From assembly GCF_046254955.1 (NCBI RefSeq), contig NZ_JBJXRG010000002.1, forward strand, positions 372,001 to 436,000: DNA of 64,000 bases. The letters run 5' to 3'. This stretch comes from Qipengyuania_C sp046254955. Its GTDB lineage: Bacteria; Pseudomonadota; Alphaproteobacteria; Sphingomonadales; Sphingomonadaceae. The translations under genes and the position numbers were made by a program. Position 1 is the first letter of the stretch. The number at the start of each line of letters is the position of its first letter. The notes beneath the pieces are model-generated. The model made no database searches, was not told where the DNA came from, and saw nothing but the letters and a program-made list of their open reading frames with translations. Positions 8,009 to 19,195 of this stretch are shown piece by piece.

Positions 8009-8614
8009 GTGGCCTGGACGCCGCAGCGATTTCGCCTGGCATTCGCGACCTTGCTTGCATTGGACCAACGTTTGGCGCGGATCGTGTCGCAGGCGACCGA
8101 GCCGATGCTGGCGCAGATACGCCTTGCGTGGTGGCGCGACGAACTCGCCAAGCCGCTCGAAATGCGACTGACGGGCGATGCGGTGCTGGATGCAATCGGA
8201 GAGAGTTGGCGCGGCGAGGAAGCCGCGCTTTCCGCGCTGGTAGATGCGTGGGAGCTCTTGCTGATCGAGCCGCCGCTACCCGATCACATAGCCGATAAAT
8301 TTGTCCAGGGCCGCGCAGAACCATTTGCCGCACATGCCAAAGTGGCCGCTCCCCATTACGTAGGCGGAGCCACAGACGCGGCAACAATTTGGGCTGCCAT
8401 GGATGCTGCGATCCATGCTTCGGATGCCAGCGAGCGAAGTGCTTTCCGTGCCAGAACTCTCAAGCTCGACTTGCCGAATCTCCCGAAATCGCTGCGCGGA
8501 CTGGTAGTCCTCGCGGGGCTTTCAAGGCGCACAGCGCTGCGTGATGAACCAATTTTAATGGCTGGGCGCGGGGGAGCCGTCGCCGCCCTTCGGCTTGGCA
8601 TTTTCGGTCGCTAG
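8009..8614 (+). CDS. Squalene/phytoene-synthase-like protein
   Basis: The first 50 residues (RLAFATLLALDQRLARIVSQ, then QIRLAWWRDEL) resemble the start of squalene/phytoene synthase-type helical proteins, including the non-catalytic NDUFAF6-like group. The aspartate-rich substrate motifs of true prenyl synthases are not visible and the protein is short (201 residues), so catalysis is doubtful. The GTG at 8009 is the only standard start; the frame stays open upstream to about 7904 with good family-like sequence but no ATG, GTG or TTG, so the true N-terminus is unsettled. Same strand as pdhAB, 52 bases on. Confidence 0.5.
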   Translation: MAWTPQRFRLAFATLLALDQRLARIVSQATEPMLAQIRLAWWRDELAKPLEMRLTGDAVLDAIGESWRGEEAALSALVDAWELLLIEPPLPDHIADKFVQGRAEPFAAHAKVAAPHYVGGATDAATIWAAMDAAIHASDASERSAFRARTLKLDLPNLPKSLRGLVVLAGLSRRTALRDEPILMAGRGGAVAALRLGIFGR

Positions 8615-8643
8615 GTTATTCTGCCGCCGCGAAAGGGTTGCAT

Positions 8644-9105
8644 ATGCGCGGACTGGTACTGGGCGGCGTATTGACGCTGACGATGGTAGGGATCGGCCTG
8701 TTCTGGTGGCAGGGCAGGGCGGAAGTCGAGCAGGGCGCTCCCCCGCCAATGCCCGCTGAAGTCTCACCATCAAGCGATGAACTTCCCTCGGCTGACATCA
8801 CGGATTTCGAAGGCCCCGAACCACCCGAAGCCAGCGAGCTTTCGCGCGAGCAGCGCCGCTTCTTCCGCTATGATCGCAACCGGGACTTGCGGATCACTCG
8901 GAACGAGATGCTCTCGAGCCGCACTGACGCGTTTCGCAAGCTCGATCAGGATGGCAATAATCTGCTCACGTTCGAGGAATGGGCGGTGACGACGGTAAAC
9001 CGGTTTGAAGAGGCGGATGCAGACGGCAATCTGGAGCTTACCCAACGCGAATTTGCGGCAACCGCGCCGAAGCGACCCGCGAACCGCTCTCGCTGCGATT
9101 GTTAG
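8644..9105 (+). CDS. Membrane-anchored EF-hand protein
   Basis: A 153-residue protein with one N-terminal membrane helix (about residues 3-22), a proline- and acid-rich linker, and three EF-hand loops: DRNRDLRITRNE, DQDGNNLLTFEE and DADGNLELTQRE, each with D-x-(D/N)-x-(D/N) and a closing glutamate. It probably binds calcium in the periplasm. The ATG at 8644 was preferred over a TTG two codons upstream because GAAAGGG lies about seven bases before it. A repeat hairpin follows eight bases after the stop. The biological role is unknown. Confidence 0.75.
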   Translation: MRGLVLGGVLTLTMVGIGLFWWQGRAEVEQGAPPPMPAEVSPSSDELPSADITDFEGPEPPEASELSREQRRFFRYDRNRDLRITRNEMLSSRTDAFRKLDQDGNNLLTFEEWAVTTVNRFEEADADGNLELTQREFAATAPKRPANRSRCDC

Positions 9106-9112
9106 TTATCGA

Positions 9113-9172
9113 GCTCCTGCGAAGGCAGGAGCCTCAGGCAATCCCGAACGAGGTCCCCGCCTTCGCGGGGAC
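9113..9172. repeat. REP-like pair of hairpins
   Basis: Two perfect 8-base-pair hairpins with 4-base loops lie 20 bases apart: GCTCCTGC/GCAGGAGC at 9113-9132 and GTCCCCGC/GCGGGGAC at 9153-9172. Both loops are GAAG or its complement CTTC. Paired short palindromes of this kind are typical of REP-type dispersed repeats. The second hairpin lies inside the last codons of trmFO. The first could also act as a transcription end for the EF-hand gene, but it has no T-run. Confidence 0.65.
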
Positions 9173-10528
9173 TCGATCCAGCGCGGCTAGCCAGTCGCCA
9201 AAATCAGCCTTGGCGCGCGAGGTGTAGGCTTCCTTGCGCTGCTTCTTTTTCACCTCGTGCAACGGCGGGAAGAGCCCGAAATTGACGTTCATGGGCTGGA
9301 ATGTGTCCGCCTCGGCATCGCCTGTGATGTGGGAGAGAAGCGCGCCCATTGCGGACGTACGCGGCGGAGGGGACCAGTCGCTCCCGGCCAATTCCGCGGC
9401 TGCCATCATGCCTGCCATCAAGCCCACAGCACTCGATTCAACATAACCTTCGCAACCGGTGATCTGACCAGCGAAGCGGACATGCTCACCGCCCTTGAGG
9501 CGAAGCTGGCGATCGAGCACCAACGGCGAGTTGATGAAAGTGTTGCGATGCAACCCGCCCAGCCGCGCGAACTCCGCATTTTCCAGTCCCGGAATGGTAC
9601 GAAACAGTTCGATCTGCGCACCGTATTTTAGCTTGGTCTGGAAGCCGACCATGTTCCACAACGTGCCCAGCTTGTTGTCCTGCCGCAGCTGCACCACCGC
9701 ATAGGGCCAGCGCCCCTGCGGATGCTCCTCACTGGTGTCGTAGGGATTATCGAGACCGACACCTTTCATCGGCCCGTAACGCAATGTTTCGACTCCGCGC
9801 GCGGCCATCACCTCGATCGGCATGCAGCCGTCGAAATAGGGCGTATCGGCTTCCCATTCACGGAATTCGGTCTTCTCGCCGTCGATCAGCCCCTGGTGGA
9901 ACGCGCGGTACTGCTCCTGCGTCATCGGGCAATTGATATAGTCACCATCCTCATTCGACGCTTCGGTGCGCTTGTTCCAACGGCTCTGGATCCAGCATTT
10001 CGACATGTCGATACTGTCACGGTGAACGATCGGGGCAATGGCATCGAAGAATGCGAGCCGCTCTTGCCCGGTGGCGCTGACAATACTGTCTGCGAGCGAT
10101 TGCGCGGTCAAAGGCCCGGTCGCCACGATAGTCAGGCCCGCCGAGGGGAGGGCGTCCACGCGCTCGCGCAAGACCGTGATGTTCGGGTGTTCGATAAGCC
10201 GGCGCTGGATCTCCGCCGAGAATACATCGCGGTCCACTGCCATTGCACTACCAGCAGGTACGCGCGCCACTTCGCCTGCGGACATGATGATGCTGCCCAG
10301 CCCCCGCATCTCGTGATGAAGGAGGCCGACCGCGTTTTTGGTGTCGTCGTCCGAGCGGAAGCTGTTCGAACACACCAGCTCGGCGAGGCCCTCGGTCTGG
10401 TGAGCGGGTGTCATCTCCCCGCTGCCGCGCATCTCGGACAGGCGCACTTTCATGCCGCGCTCCGCCAATTGCCATGCGGCTTCGCTGCCGGCCAATCCGC
10501 CGCCAATAATATGGACATCGTGCGTCAT
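9134..10528 (-). CDS. trmFO: Methylenetetrahydrofolate-tRNA-(uracil-5-)-methyltransferase
   Basis: TrmFO makes the ribothymidine at tRNA position 54 using methylene-tetrahydrofolate and FAD. Seen are the N-terminal FAD motif VHIIGGGLAGSEAAW, the LVCSNSFRSDD segment with C53, FDGCMPIEVMAARG with a second conserved cysteine, and GCEGYVESSAVGLMAG. The ATG at 10528 (464 residues) was chosen because it sits directly before the FAD strand; upstream in-frame codons look non-native. The last 13 residues (RVPAKAGTSFGIA) come from the REP-like repeat and are not expected in the family. Confidence 0.93.
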   Translation of the reverse strand: MTHDVHIIGGGLAGSEAAWQLAERGMKVRLSEMRGSGEMTPAHQTEGLAELVCSNSFRSDDDTKNAVGLLHHEMRGLGSIIMSAGEVARVPAGSAMAVDRDVFSAEIQRRLIEHPNITVLRERVDALPSAGLTIVATGPLTAQSLADSIVSATGQERLAFFDAIAPIVHRDSIDMSKCWIQSRWNKRTEASNEDGDYINCPMTQEQYRAFHQGLIDGEKTEFREWEADTPYFDGCMPIEVMAARGVETLRYGPMKGVGLDNPYDTSEEHPQGRWPYAVVQLRQDNKLGTLWNMVGFQTKLKYGAQIELFRTIPGLENAEFARLGGLHRNTFINSPLVLDRQLRLKGGEHVRFAGQITGCEGYVESSAVGLMAGMMAAAELAGSDWSPPPRTSAMGALLSHITGDAEADTFQPMNVNFGLFPPLHEVKKKQRKEAYTSRAKADFGDWLAALDRVPAKAGTSFGIA

Positions 10529-10575
10529 CGCGCGGCGCTTAGTCGGTGCCGCGCCGATCTGCAATGGATCGCGCG

Positions 10576-11406
10576 CTAGCTACCGATGACCGGTTTGAGC
10601 GCAGCTTTGAGATGGGGAACCGCAGCATCAAGCCGCCGGGCCAACGCGGGCAGGCGCTTGACCGGCACTCCCGGAAACAGGTGATGTTCGAGATGGAAGA
10701 ACATGTTGTAGCTGACCGCGTTGACTACCGGGTTGCGTTGGCTGCGCGCGACCAGAGCATCATGGTCGCAACCACGATGGGTAATCCAAACGGCAAACAA
10801 TGCGGTCAGACATTGAGCTACAAGCATGGCGACGAAATGCCAGGCGAGGAACGCGCTTCCCGCAGCCACGGCAAGGCTTGGAAGGATAAGGTTTAGACCA
10901 AGATCGATCGCAACCTTTCTTCGCCAGGAGGGGCCGCCATCGCGTAAGGCGGCCCAGTGGCATTCGAACGGAAAGACTGGTCCATAGGCTAGCACCCGCA
11001 GCAAGCTCATTTTTCCGGCCTTACCCTCAAGATCCTGCGGGGTGTTGATGAACTTGTGATGCCTGAGATGGTTGAACGCCACGCTGTGATTGCTTCCCAG
11101 CATAACGAAGCTGAGGCCATGCAGAACCATCCGGTGCCCGGCGGCGCCAAATCCAAGATTGTGATGAATCGCCTCATGATTGAGCCGCAAGGCCGTGAGA
11201 AAGAACATAAATTCGGCAAGGATCGCAAATGGCCAGAGCTCATAGCCAAAAAGAGCCAGAGCTGCGAATAGCCAGGGAAGAGGATGGAGGCATTCGCGCA
11301 AGCCGTCGCGGGTTTTCATCGGCGCGAGATCTTTCCACGCAACTCGCCGAACCAAGCGATTGAATTCGACCTCGTCGATCGGATTGGGGAGATGACGTCC
11401 GCTCAT
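10576..11406 (-). CDS. Membrane fatty acid desaturase
   Basis: The 276-residue membrane protein carries the three histidine boxes of di-iron desaturases: HEAIHH (77-82), HLRHH (113-117) and HLEHH (238-242), set among hydrophobic spans at about 45-75, 92-108 and 165-210. It should introduce a double bond (or hydroxyl) into an acyl chain or related lipid. The ATG at 11406 is preceded by GGAG at a good distance; the longer open frame upstream is not native. It is divergent from a YhhN gene, another lipid-related membrane protein. The substrate cannot be told from the sequence; a carotenoid-modifying role is less likely. Confidence 0.85.
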   Translation of the reverse strand: MSGRHLPNPIDEVEFNRLVRRVAWKDLAPMKTRDGLRECLHPLPWLFAALALFGYELWPFAILAEFMFFLTALRLNHEAIHHNLGFGAAGHRMVLHGLSFVMLGSNHSVAFNHLRHHKFINTPQDLEGKAGKMSLLRVLAYGPVFPFECHWAALRDGGPSWRRKVAIDLGLNLILPSLAVAAGSAFLAWHFVAMLVAQCLTALFAVWITHRGCDHDALVARSQRNPVVNAVSYNMFFHLEHHLFPGVPVKRLPALARRLDAAVPHLKAALKPVIGS

Positions 11407-11512
11407 AATGGGCTCCCTGTTTGTGAGTCCTTGACTAACATTGTAGGCAAGGAATGTCCGGTGCGTTAGGCAGCACTTCTGATGCAAAATTCGCAATAAT
11501 GTAGGGGGATTG

Positions 11513-12169
11513 ATGCCGAAGCGCGCACTTGTCGAACACCGGCCATGGTTGCTCCTGAGCCTGGCCTGCGCGCTGGCGTATTTCTTCTTGCGGGACGATC
11601 CGGTGGGCGGTGTCTGGCTCATCCTTCTGAAGGGTGGCGGCTGCGCCTTTCTCGCCATCTACGCGATGCTGCGCCACGCCAGCGCTGATGCAAAGTTTCT
11701 CGCGCTCTATCTGGCACTGTGTGCGGCGGCCGACATGGCGCTGGAGTTGTGGTTCGAAGTGGGCGGAGGACTGTTCTTTGCCGCGCACCTGGCCGCGATG
11801 TCTCTTTTCCTGCGCAACAAGCGCATCCATCTCGTCCCGAGTCAGAAGCTGCTCGCTACCGGCCTCCTGCTCCTCACTCCGATCATCTGCTGGTTGCTAT
11901 CGGGACGCATCGAGATCGGCCTTTATGGGCTAGCCCTTGGCGGAATGGCTGCAGGGGCATGGGCAAGCCGATTCCCGCGCTACCGGGTGGGGCTGGGCGC
12001 AGTCATGTTCGTGATTTCCGACTTCCTCATCTTTGCCGGCATGGGACCGTTGGAAGGAAACCGGCTGGCCGAACTGCTTGTCTGGCCGATCTATTATTCG
12101 GCCCAGTTCCTGATCGCGACGGGAGTTATCCGCACATTACGCGGAGAGCTCGAGGCCAGCACGGAGTAG
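11513..12169 (+). CDS. YhhN/TMEM86-family membrane protein (lysoplasmalogenase-like)
   Basis: A 218-residue polytopic protein with about seven hydrophobic helices and the family pattern of small charged turns, including AAADMALELWFEVGG and VISDFLIFAGMG, whose aspartates match the YhhN active region. Characterised relatives hydrolyse the vinyl ether of lysoplasmalogen; bacterial function is often unknown. The ATG at 11513 is preceded by AGGGGG. It runs tail to tail with the TauD-type gene, six bases apart. Confidence 0.7.
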   Translation: MPKRALVEHRPWLLLSLACALAYFFLRDDPVGGVWLILLKGGGCAFLAIYAMLRHASADAKFLALYLALCAAADMALELWFEVGGGLFFAAHLAAMSLFLRNKRIHLVPSQKLLATGLLLLTPIICWLLSGRIEIGLYGLALGGMAAGAWASRFPRYRVGLGAVMFVISDFLIFAGMGPLEGNRLAELLVWPIYYSAQFLIATGVIRTLRGELEASTE

Positions 12170-12175
12170 TAATGC

Positions 12176-13014
12176 TCAGGCAGCAGCAGCGATCGTAGTG
12201 CGGTGCAATTCGCGCCGGTGCCCTTCATATCCGCCCGTCGCCTTGTGCAGGACCGAACGATTGTCCCACATCACCAGCATGTCCGGTTCCCATTTGTGGC
12301 GATAAACGAATTCATCGCGTCCCTGCCACGCAAGCAGCTCCATCAATAGCGGCCCCGCTTCCTCATCCGACATGCCGTCAATGCCGACGATATACCCCGC
12401 ACAGCTGAACAGGGCTTCTTCACCTGTTTCGGGATGCCGTTGGACGAGCGGATGGGGCTGCGTCGCGAGAGCGTCGTCGCTCGGGCGGATCGCCATCGAG
12501 CGGCCTTCGTCCTTTTCGCCGTAAAAACCGTTCTTCGAATAGGCACCGCGGGCGGAATGGATCGCTGTAAGCGAGCGGAGATAGTCTTTGCGTTCCTCCG
12601 AAAGCGCAGCAAATGCCGCGATCTGGTTGGCAAACAGCGTGTCGCCGCCGGTTGGCGGTATGTCGATCGACAAGAGGCATGTGCCCGAGGGCGGCTTTTC
12701 GAGGAAGCTCCAGTCGGTGTGCCAGTTCTCGGCAAAGAGGGGCGTCGTCTCGTCGGCCTCACGCAGGATCGCGGCGATATTGTTTCGGCCTTCTATGGGC
12801 GCGAAGAACGGATCCTTGCCGAACCCGCCCATGGCGATGGTGAAGCGCTCAAGCGCATCGTCGTCCATGGCGCCCTGATCGGGAAAGGCGATCACCCGAT
12901 GCTTGAGCCAGGTTACCCTGATCTCGGAGATCGTATCAGGATCGAGCGGAGCGGCCAGATCGACGCCCGTAATCCGCGCTCCGCATGCCTGTCCGCTGGG
13001 CTCGACCTTCAAAC

Positions 13015-13018
<4 letters not shown>
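12176..13018 (-). CDS. TauD/TfdA-family Fe(II)/2-oxoglutarate dioxygenase
   Basis: The 280-residue enzyme has the facial triad of this family: H100 and D102 in ENWHTDWSF, and H258 in NRSVLHKATGG, with R269 of the EGHRRELHRTTI end for 2-oxoglutarate. It should hydroxylate a small organic substrate (taurine, sulfonate, aryloxy-acid or similar; not decidable). Its ATG overlaps the gyrA stop by ATGA, and a GGAGAAGG ribosome site lies within the gyrA tail, so it is probably co-transcribed with and coupled to gyrA. No sulfonate transport genes are nearby. Confidence 0.85.
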
Positions 13019-15807
<2,789 letters not shown>

Positions 15808-16096
15808 AATAACGCCTTTGGTAGCTCAGAGTGGCCGCTCTAGCGGTCTTGCCGCAAACTTAGGTCATCCGGTCGCGCCGCGCCACCGAAGGCGGGAACC
15901 AAGGGGGGAGAAGCGGCGTTTTTTCCACATATCTTGGGCATAAAGCTGCATATTCGGTGCAGTTGGCGTTCAATCGGCATTCAGTCGTCTTTTGCGACAT
16001 GTGATTTGCAATTTGGGCACTTCAGAGGCATCACCCCAAGCACAAGTTTTCAGGGCTGCAAAGGCCCGCAATAAACCGTTCTAGGAGAACATTTTC
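15808..16096. other. Divergent intergenic region, gyrA / secreted protein gene
   Basis: These 289 bases hold no convincing open frame. They must carry the promoters of gyrA (leftward) and of the secreted lysine-tract protein (rightward), the latter with an AGGAGAA ribosome site at 16083-16089. The middle part (about 15920-16060) is less GC-rich than its surroundings and has several TTG-rich segments, but no single promoter could be chosen with confidence. Confidence 0.5.
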
Positions 16097-17443
16097 ATGC
16101 GTTTTTTTGACCATAGGACTGCACATTCACGTCGTACCGGCTCGCATATTGCATTGGCAATCGCGCTAGTAACCGGCGGCGCAGTGGGTGCAGCAGGCTT
16201 CGCCGAACCGGCGTACGCCCAGAAAAAGAAGAAAAAGAAGAAGGATGACGAAGAGGCCAAGCCGAACTACACGAAGGAATTCATCGCTGTTTATCAGCCG
16301 GTGAACGAGTTGGTACAGTCTCCCACACCTGACGCCGCTGCGATCAAAGCTGGCATTCCCTCGGTTGTGGCGGCTGTGACCAACCCCGATGAGCGGATGG
16401 TTGCCGGCAGCCTCCAGTACACAGCAGGACAAAAGACCAGTGACATGGCTTTACAGTTCGCTGGTGCCGCGATGATGCTCGAAAGCGGGAAGGTGCCGCC
16501 GGAGAACATCGGACAATACAATTTTATTGCCGCCCAGCTTGCGTACCAACTGCAGAACTTCTCCGATGCTCGCAAATACGGCATCGCTGCGATTGATGCT
16601 GGCTACACGAGCAACAGCCCTGAGATATTCGTCGCGGAATCGTTCCTCGCCGATAATCAGGCAACCCAAGGGCTTGAGTATCTTTCGAGCGCTATTCAGC
16701 GCCGGATCGATAATGGACAAGAAGTTGACGAGAGCTGGATCAAGCGCGGTCTTGGCATTGCGTTCAATGCCAATTTGGGTCCGCAGGCTGCCCAGTTCGG
16801 TTATTGGTTCGCCAAGCAGTACCCCTCGGCCGACAGTTGGGGGGACGCCATTGCTGTGGTTCGCAACTTCGGTGACCTCAACGCCGCAGACACGCTTGAC
16901 CTCATTCGACTGACGCGCCGGACGGATACATTCCGTACACGTCATGAGTTTCACGACTACGTAGAAGCCGCCGATCCGCGCCGTCTCCCCGGTGAAGTCG
17001 TGGCTGTGATCGACCAAGGCTATGGTTCCGGTCTGTTAAGCAAGGATGACCTGTTCATTGCTGACGCCTACACAATGGCTAAGGAACGCGCCGAAAGTGA
17101 TCGTCGTGATCTGGCGAGCCTCGAGGCCGATGCGGGTGCAGCAGGCGCAGCGCTCAACATTGTCGTCGCCGCTGGTGATGCTTTCCTGAACTACGATCAG
17201 CCAGCCAAGGCAGAGCGTTTCTATACCAAGGCACTCGGCATGCCAGGTGTGAACGCCGAGGTCGTAGGGACACGGCTTGGTATCGCCCAGTTTGACCAAG
17301 GCAAATACGCCGAGGCACAGGAAACCTTCGCTGGCATCAGCGGTGTTCGCAAGAATATCGCACGGCTATGGGCAACATATGCCGAACAGCAAGATGGCGA
17401 GGCACCAACGGCGGTCGAAGCCGATACTGCCGTCACCGGCTAG
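16097..17443 (+). CDS. Secreted TPR-like protein with N-terminal poly-lysine tract
   Basis: The 448-residue protein begins with a signal peptide whose likely cut follows AYA at residue 41, then seven lysines in a row (43-49) and an acidic patch (DDEE). The rest is alpha-helical with weak tetratricopeptide-like spacing (AQLAYQLQNFSDARKYGIAA; GDAFLNYDQPAKAERFYTKA; LGIAQFDQGKYAEAQETFAG). No catalytic motif was seen. It is monocistronic: a strong AGGAGAA site precedes it and a good terminator follows. The function is unknown; a periplasmic or outer-membrane scaffold is a guess from the helical repeats. Confidence 0.75.
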   Translation: MRFFDHRTAHSRRTGSHIALAIALVTGGAVGAAGFAEPAYAQKKKKKKKDDEEAKPNYTKEFIAVYQPVNELVQSPTPDAAAIKAGIPSVVAAVTNPDERMVAGSLQYTAGQKTSDMALQFAGAAMMLESGKVPPENIGQYNFIAAQLAYQLQNFSDARKYGIAAIDAGYTSNSPEIFVAESFLADNQATQGLEYLSSAIQRRIDNGQEVDESWIKRGLGIAFNANLGPQAAQFGYWFAKQYPSADSWGDAIAVVRNFGDLNAADTLDLIRLTRRTDTFRTRHEFHDYVEAADPRRLPGEVVAVIDQGYGSGLLSKDDLFIADAYTMAKERAESDRRDLASLEADAGAAGAALNIVVAAGDAFLNYDQPAKAERFYTKALGMPGVNAEVVGTRLGIAQFDQGKYAEAQETFAGISGVRKNIARLWATYAEQQDGEAPTAVEADTAVTG

Positions 17444-17470
17444 TTCGACCAAACATCAGTAAGTGAGAGC

Positions 17471-17496
17471 GGCGCGGGGTCATTCCCGCGCCGTTT
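17471..17496 (+). terminator. Intrinsic terminator
   Basis: A perfect 8-base-pair GC stem (GGCGCGGG/CCCGCGCC) with a 6-base loop is followed by GTTTT, 28 bases after the stop of the secreted protein gene. It stands between two convergent genes and probably ends the rightward transcript; the leftward NYN gene ends just beyond it. Confidence 0.8.
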
Positions 17497-17501
17497 TCGT
17501 G

Positions 17502-18206
17502 TCAACGCAATCGCTTGACGAATACCTGCCCGTTTTCGCGGCGTTCGGTACCGAAATTGGGGATCGATTCGATCAGATCGATCAGCCGCGAATAGCCGTA
17601 GTTGCGTGCGTCGAAGCTTGAGCGATTCCCGGCACGCTGGCCGACCTCAGATAACTTCGCGTAACCTTGCTCATCGCGTTTGCTGGCATTGTAAGCATCA
17701 AACAGCAGATCGAGCAATTCATCATCGAGCTCGCTTCCACCGCCGTTCTTGGCTTCCTTTTCGGCTTTGATCAGCTTGTCGACATCGATGAAACGGGTGC
17801 ATGCCTGACGGAAAGCCTCGGGTGTCTTCGCGCTGCCGAATCCATAGACCGGATAGCCATCCTGCCGGATGCGCATGGCGAGCGGCATGAAGTCGCTATC
17901 CGAACTCATGATCCCAAAGCCATGAACGCGCCCGTTATAGAGCAGGTCGAGCGCGTCGATCGTCATCTTCATGTCGGTCGCGTTCTTACCGCGCGTGATA
18001 TCGAACTGCTGTTGCGGCTCGATCCCGTAGCGGTGGACGATATCAGCCCATCCCTTGAGGGCGGGCTTGCGCCAGTTGCCATAGGCACGGCGGATATTGA
18101 CCTGGCCCAGTTCGGCTAAAACGGTAAGGACAGGATCGATCCCCGACGGGGAGGCATTATCGGAGTCGATCAGGAGGGCGATGTTGCGCGAATTATCGTC
18201 TGGCAT
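17502..18206 (-). CDS. NYN-domain protein with C-terminal LOTUS/OST-HTH-like domain
   Basis: The first 150 residues form a LabA/DUF88-type NYN (PIN-like) nuclease fold: NIALLIDSDNAS, GKNATDMKMTIDALDLLY and MSSDSDFMPLAMRIRQDG supply the usual acidic residues for metal. After a charged linker, residues about 165-234 fit an OST-HTH/LOTUS RNA-binding domain ending GYSRLIDLIESIPNFGTER. This NYN plus LOTUS layout is widespread in bacteria and suggests RNA processing or decay; targets are unknown. 39 bases separate it from the carbonic anhydrase gene on the same strand, so read-through is possible. Confidence 0.8.
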   Translation of the reverse strand: MPDDNSRNIALLIDSDNASPSGIDPVLTVLAELGQVNIRRAYGNWRKPALKGWADIVHRYGIEPQQQFDITRGKNATDMKMTIDALDLLYNGRVHGFGIMSSDSDFMPLAMRIRQDGYPVYGFGSAKTPEAFRQACTRFIDVDKLIKAEKEAKNGGGSELDDELLDLLFDAYNASKRDEQGYAKLSEVGQRAGNRSSFDARNYGYSRLIDLIESIPNFGTERRENGQVFVKRLR

Positions 18207-18245
18207 CGCGCCTACATGATTGCGGGGAGGCCAGTACGCAAGCGA

Positions 18246-18887
18246 TTAGTCGATCGGCTCGAACTCATCGCTATCCTGGTTCAGGTGATAGAGCACGCCT
18301 TCCGATATCGCGAAGAATGTGCCGCGCAGCTTCAGGTTTCCCGCGTCCTCTTTCTCGCGAACACACGGGAATGTACGCAAATTTTCGATACTCGTCCTGA
18401 CCGCTGCCAGCTCCATTTCGCGCTCGGCTTCACGGCTTTCAGTTCCGAATTTCTCGGCAACCGGTGCGCGCGCGTCATCAAGGAGATGTATCCAGCTAGC
18501 GATGAACCCGCCTTCGCCCGGCTTGGAGCCGTGTAGCTCCTGCGTGAGCGCAGCCTTGCACCCTCCGCACATTCCATGTCCCATCACCACGATCTGTCGC
18601 ACCTGAAGCACTTGAACGGCGAATTCGAGTGCGGCTGACACACCATGGAGCCCCGGAGTGGTCTCAAACGGCGGAACGAGCGCCGCGACGTTTCGCACCA
18701 CGAATATCTCCCCCGGGTCGACGTCGAATATCTGCGCGGGGTCCACGCGGCTGTCCGAACAACCGATGATCATCAGCTTGGGATGCTGGCCTTCCGAAAC
18801 GAGTTTTTCATATCGGTCGCGCTGCCTGGGATAGCTATCCTCGCGAAAGCGGCGGTAGCCTTTCAGGAGCTCATGAAATTCTGGCAT
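18246..18887 (-). CDS. Beta-class carbonic anhydrase
   Basis: The enzyme interconverts CO2 and bicarbonate with zinc. The 213 residues carry C43, D45 and R47 (CSDSRVDP) and H104 and C107 (GHGMCGGC), the complete set of zinc and activating residues for a beta-carbonic anhydrase. The start at 18887 shares one base with the stop of sbtB (TGATG), so translation is probably coupled. Following a bicarbonate transporter and its regulator, its job is likely to balance imported bicarbonate with CO2. Confidence 0.94.
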   Translation of the reverse strand: MPEFHELLKGYRRFREDSYPRQRDRYEKLVSEGQHPKLMIIGCSDSRVDPAQIFDVDPGEIFVVRNVAALVPPFETTPGLHGVSAALEFAVQVLQVRQIVVMGHGMCGGCKAALTQELHGSKPGEGGFIASWIHLLDDARAPVAEKFGTESREAEREMELAAVRTSIENLRTFPCVREKEDAGNLKLRGTFFAISEGVLYHLNQDSDEFEPID

Positions 18888-19195
18888 CAGAAACGCTCCC
18901 CGCGGATAACCTCCACGTCCCACATAGTGAGCAGCAGCCCGTGGGAGGACAGGATTGGAGCAAGATCCTCCGCTAGCGACATCGCCTTGTCCTGCGATGC
19001 GACAGTGAGCACGAATACCTTGTCGGTTCCCATCACGCGCTCTTCGCGCCAGTGCCCGTCGCGGCCTTTCCCGGAGTTGACCGGAGTTACTGTCCAGCCC
19101 GTAATGCCCGCCTTGTCGATCGCGCTGGTAACGCGCTTTACGAGTGCCGTATCGGTGAGGATTTCGATCCGCTTTCTGATGACCGTTTCAATCAT
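18887..19195 (-). CDS. sbtB: SbtB-like PII-family signalling protein
   Basis: This 102-residue protein has the PII fold pattern: VIRKRIEILTDTALVKRVTSAI for the first strand and helix, GWTVTPVNSGKGRDG leading into a T-loop, and KVFVLTVA plus DVEVIRGERF for the last strands. In cyanobacteria SbtB binds adenyl nucleotides and controls the bicarbonate transporter SbtA. Here it overlaps sbtA by ATGA and the carbonic anhydrase by one base. The C-terminal CGPEGC redox loop of cyanobacterial SbtB is absent, so any redox control would differ. The symbol rests on context and fold. Confidence 0.82.
   Translation of the reverse strand: MIETVIRKRIEILTDTALVKRVTSAIDKAGITGWTVTPVNSGKGRDGHWREERVMGTDKVFVLTVASQDKAMSLAEDLAPILSSHGLLLTMWDVEVIRGERF

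Noticed and set aside
11407..11658. N-terminal extension of the desaturase
   Set aside because: The 84 extra codons look like translated intergenic DNA and lack a ribosome site; the ATG at 11406 has GGAG.
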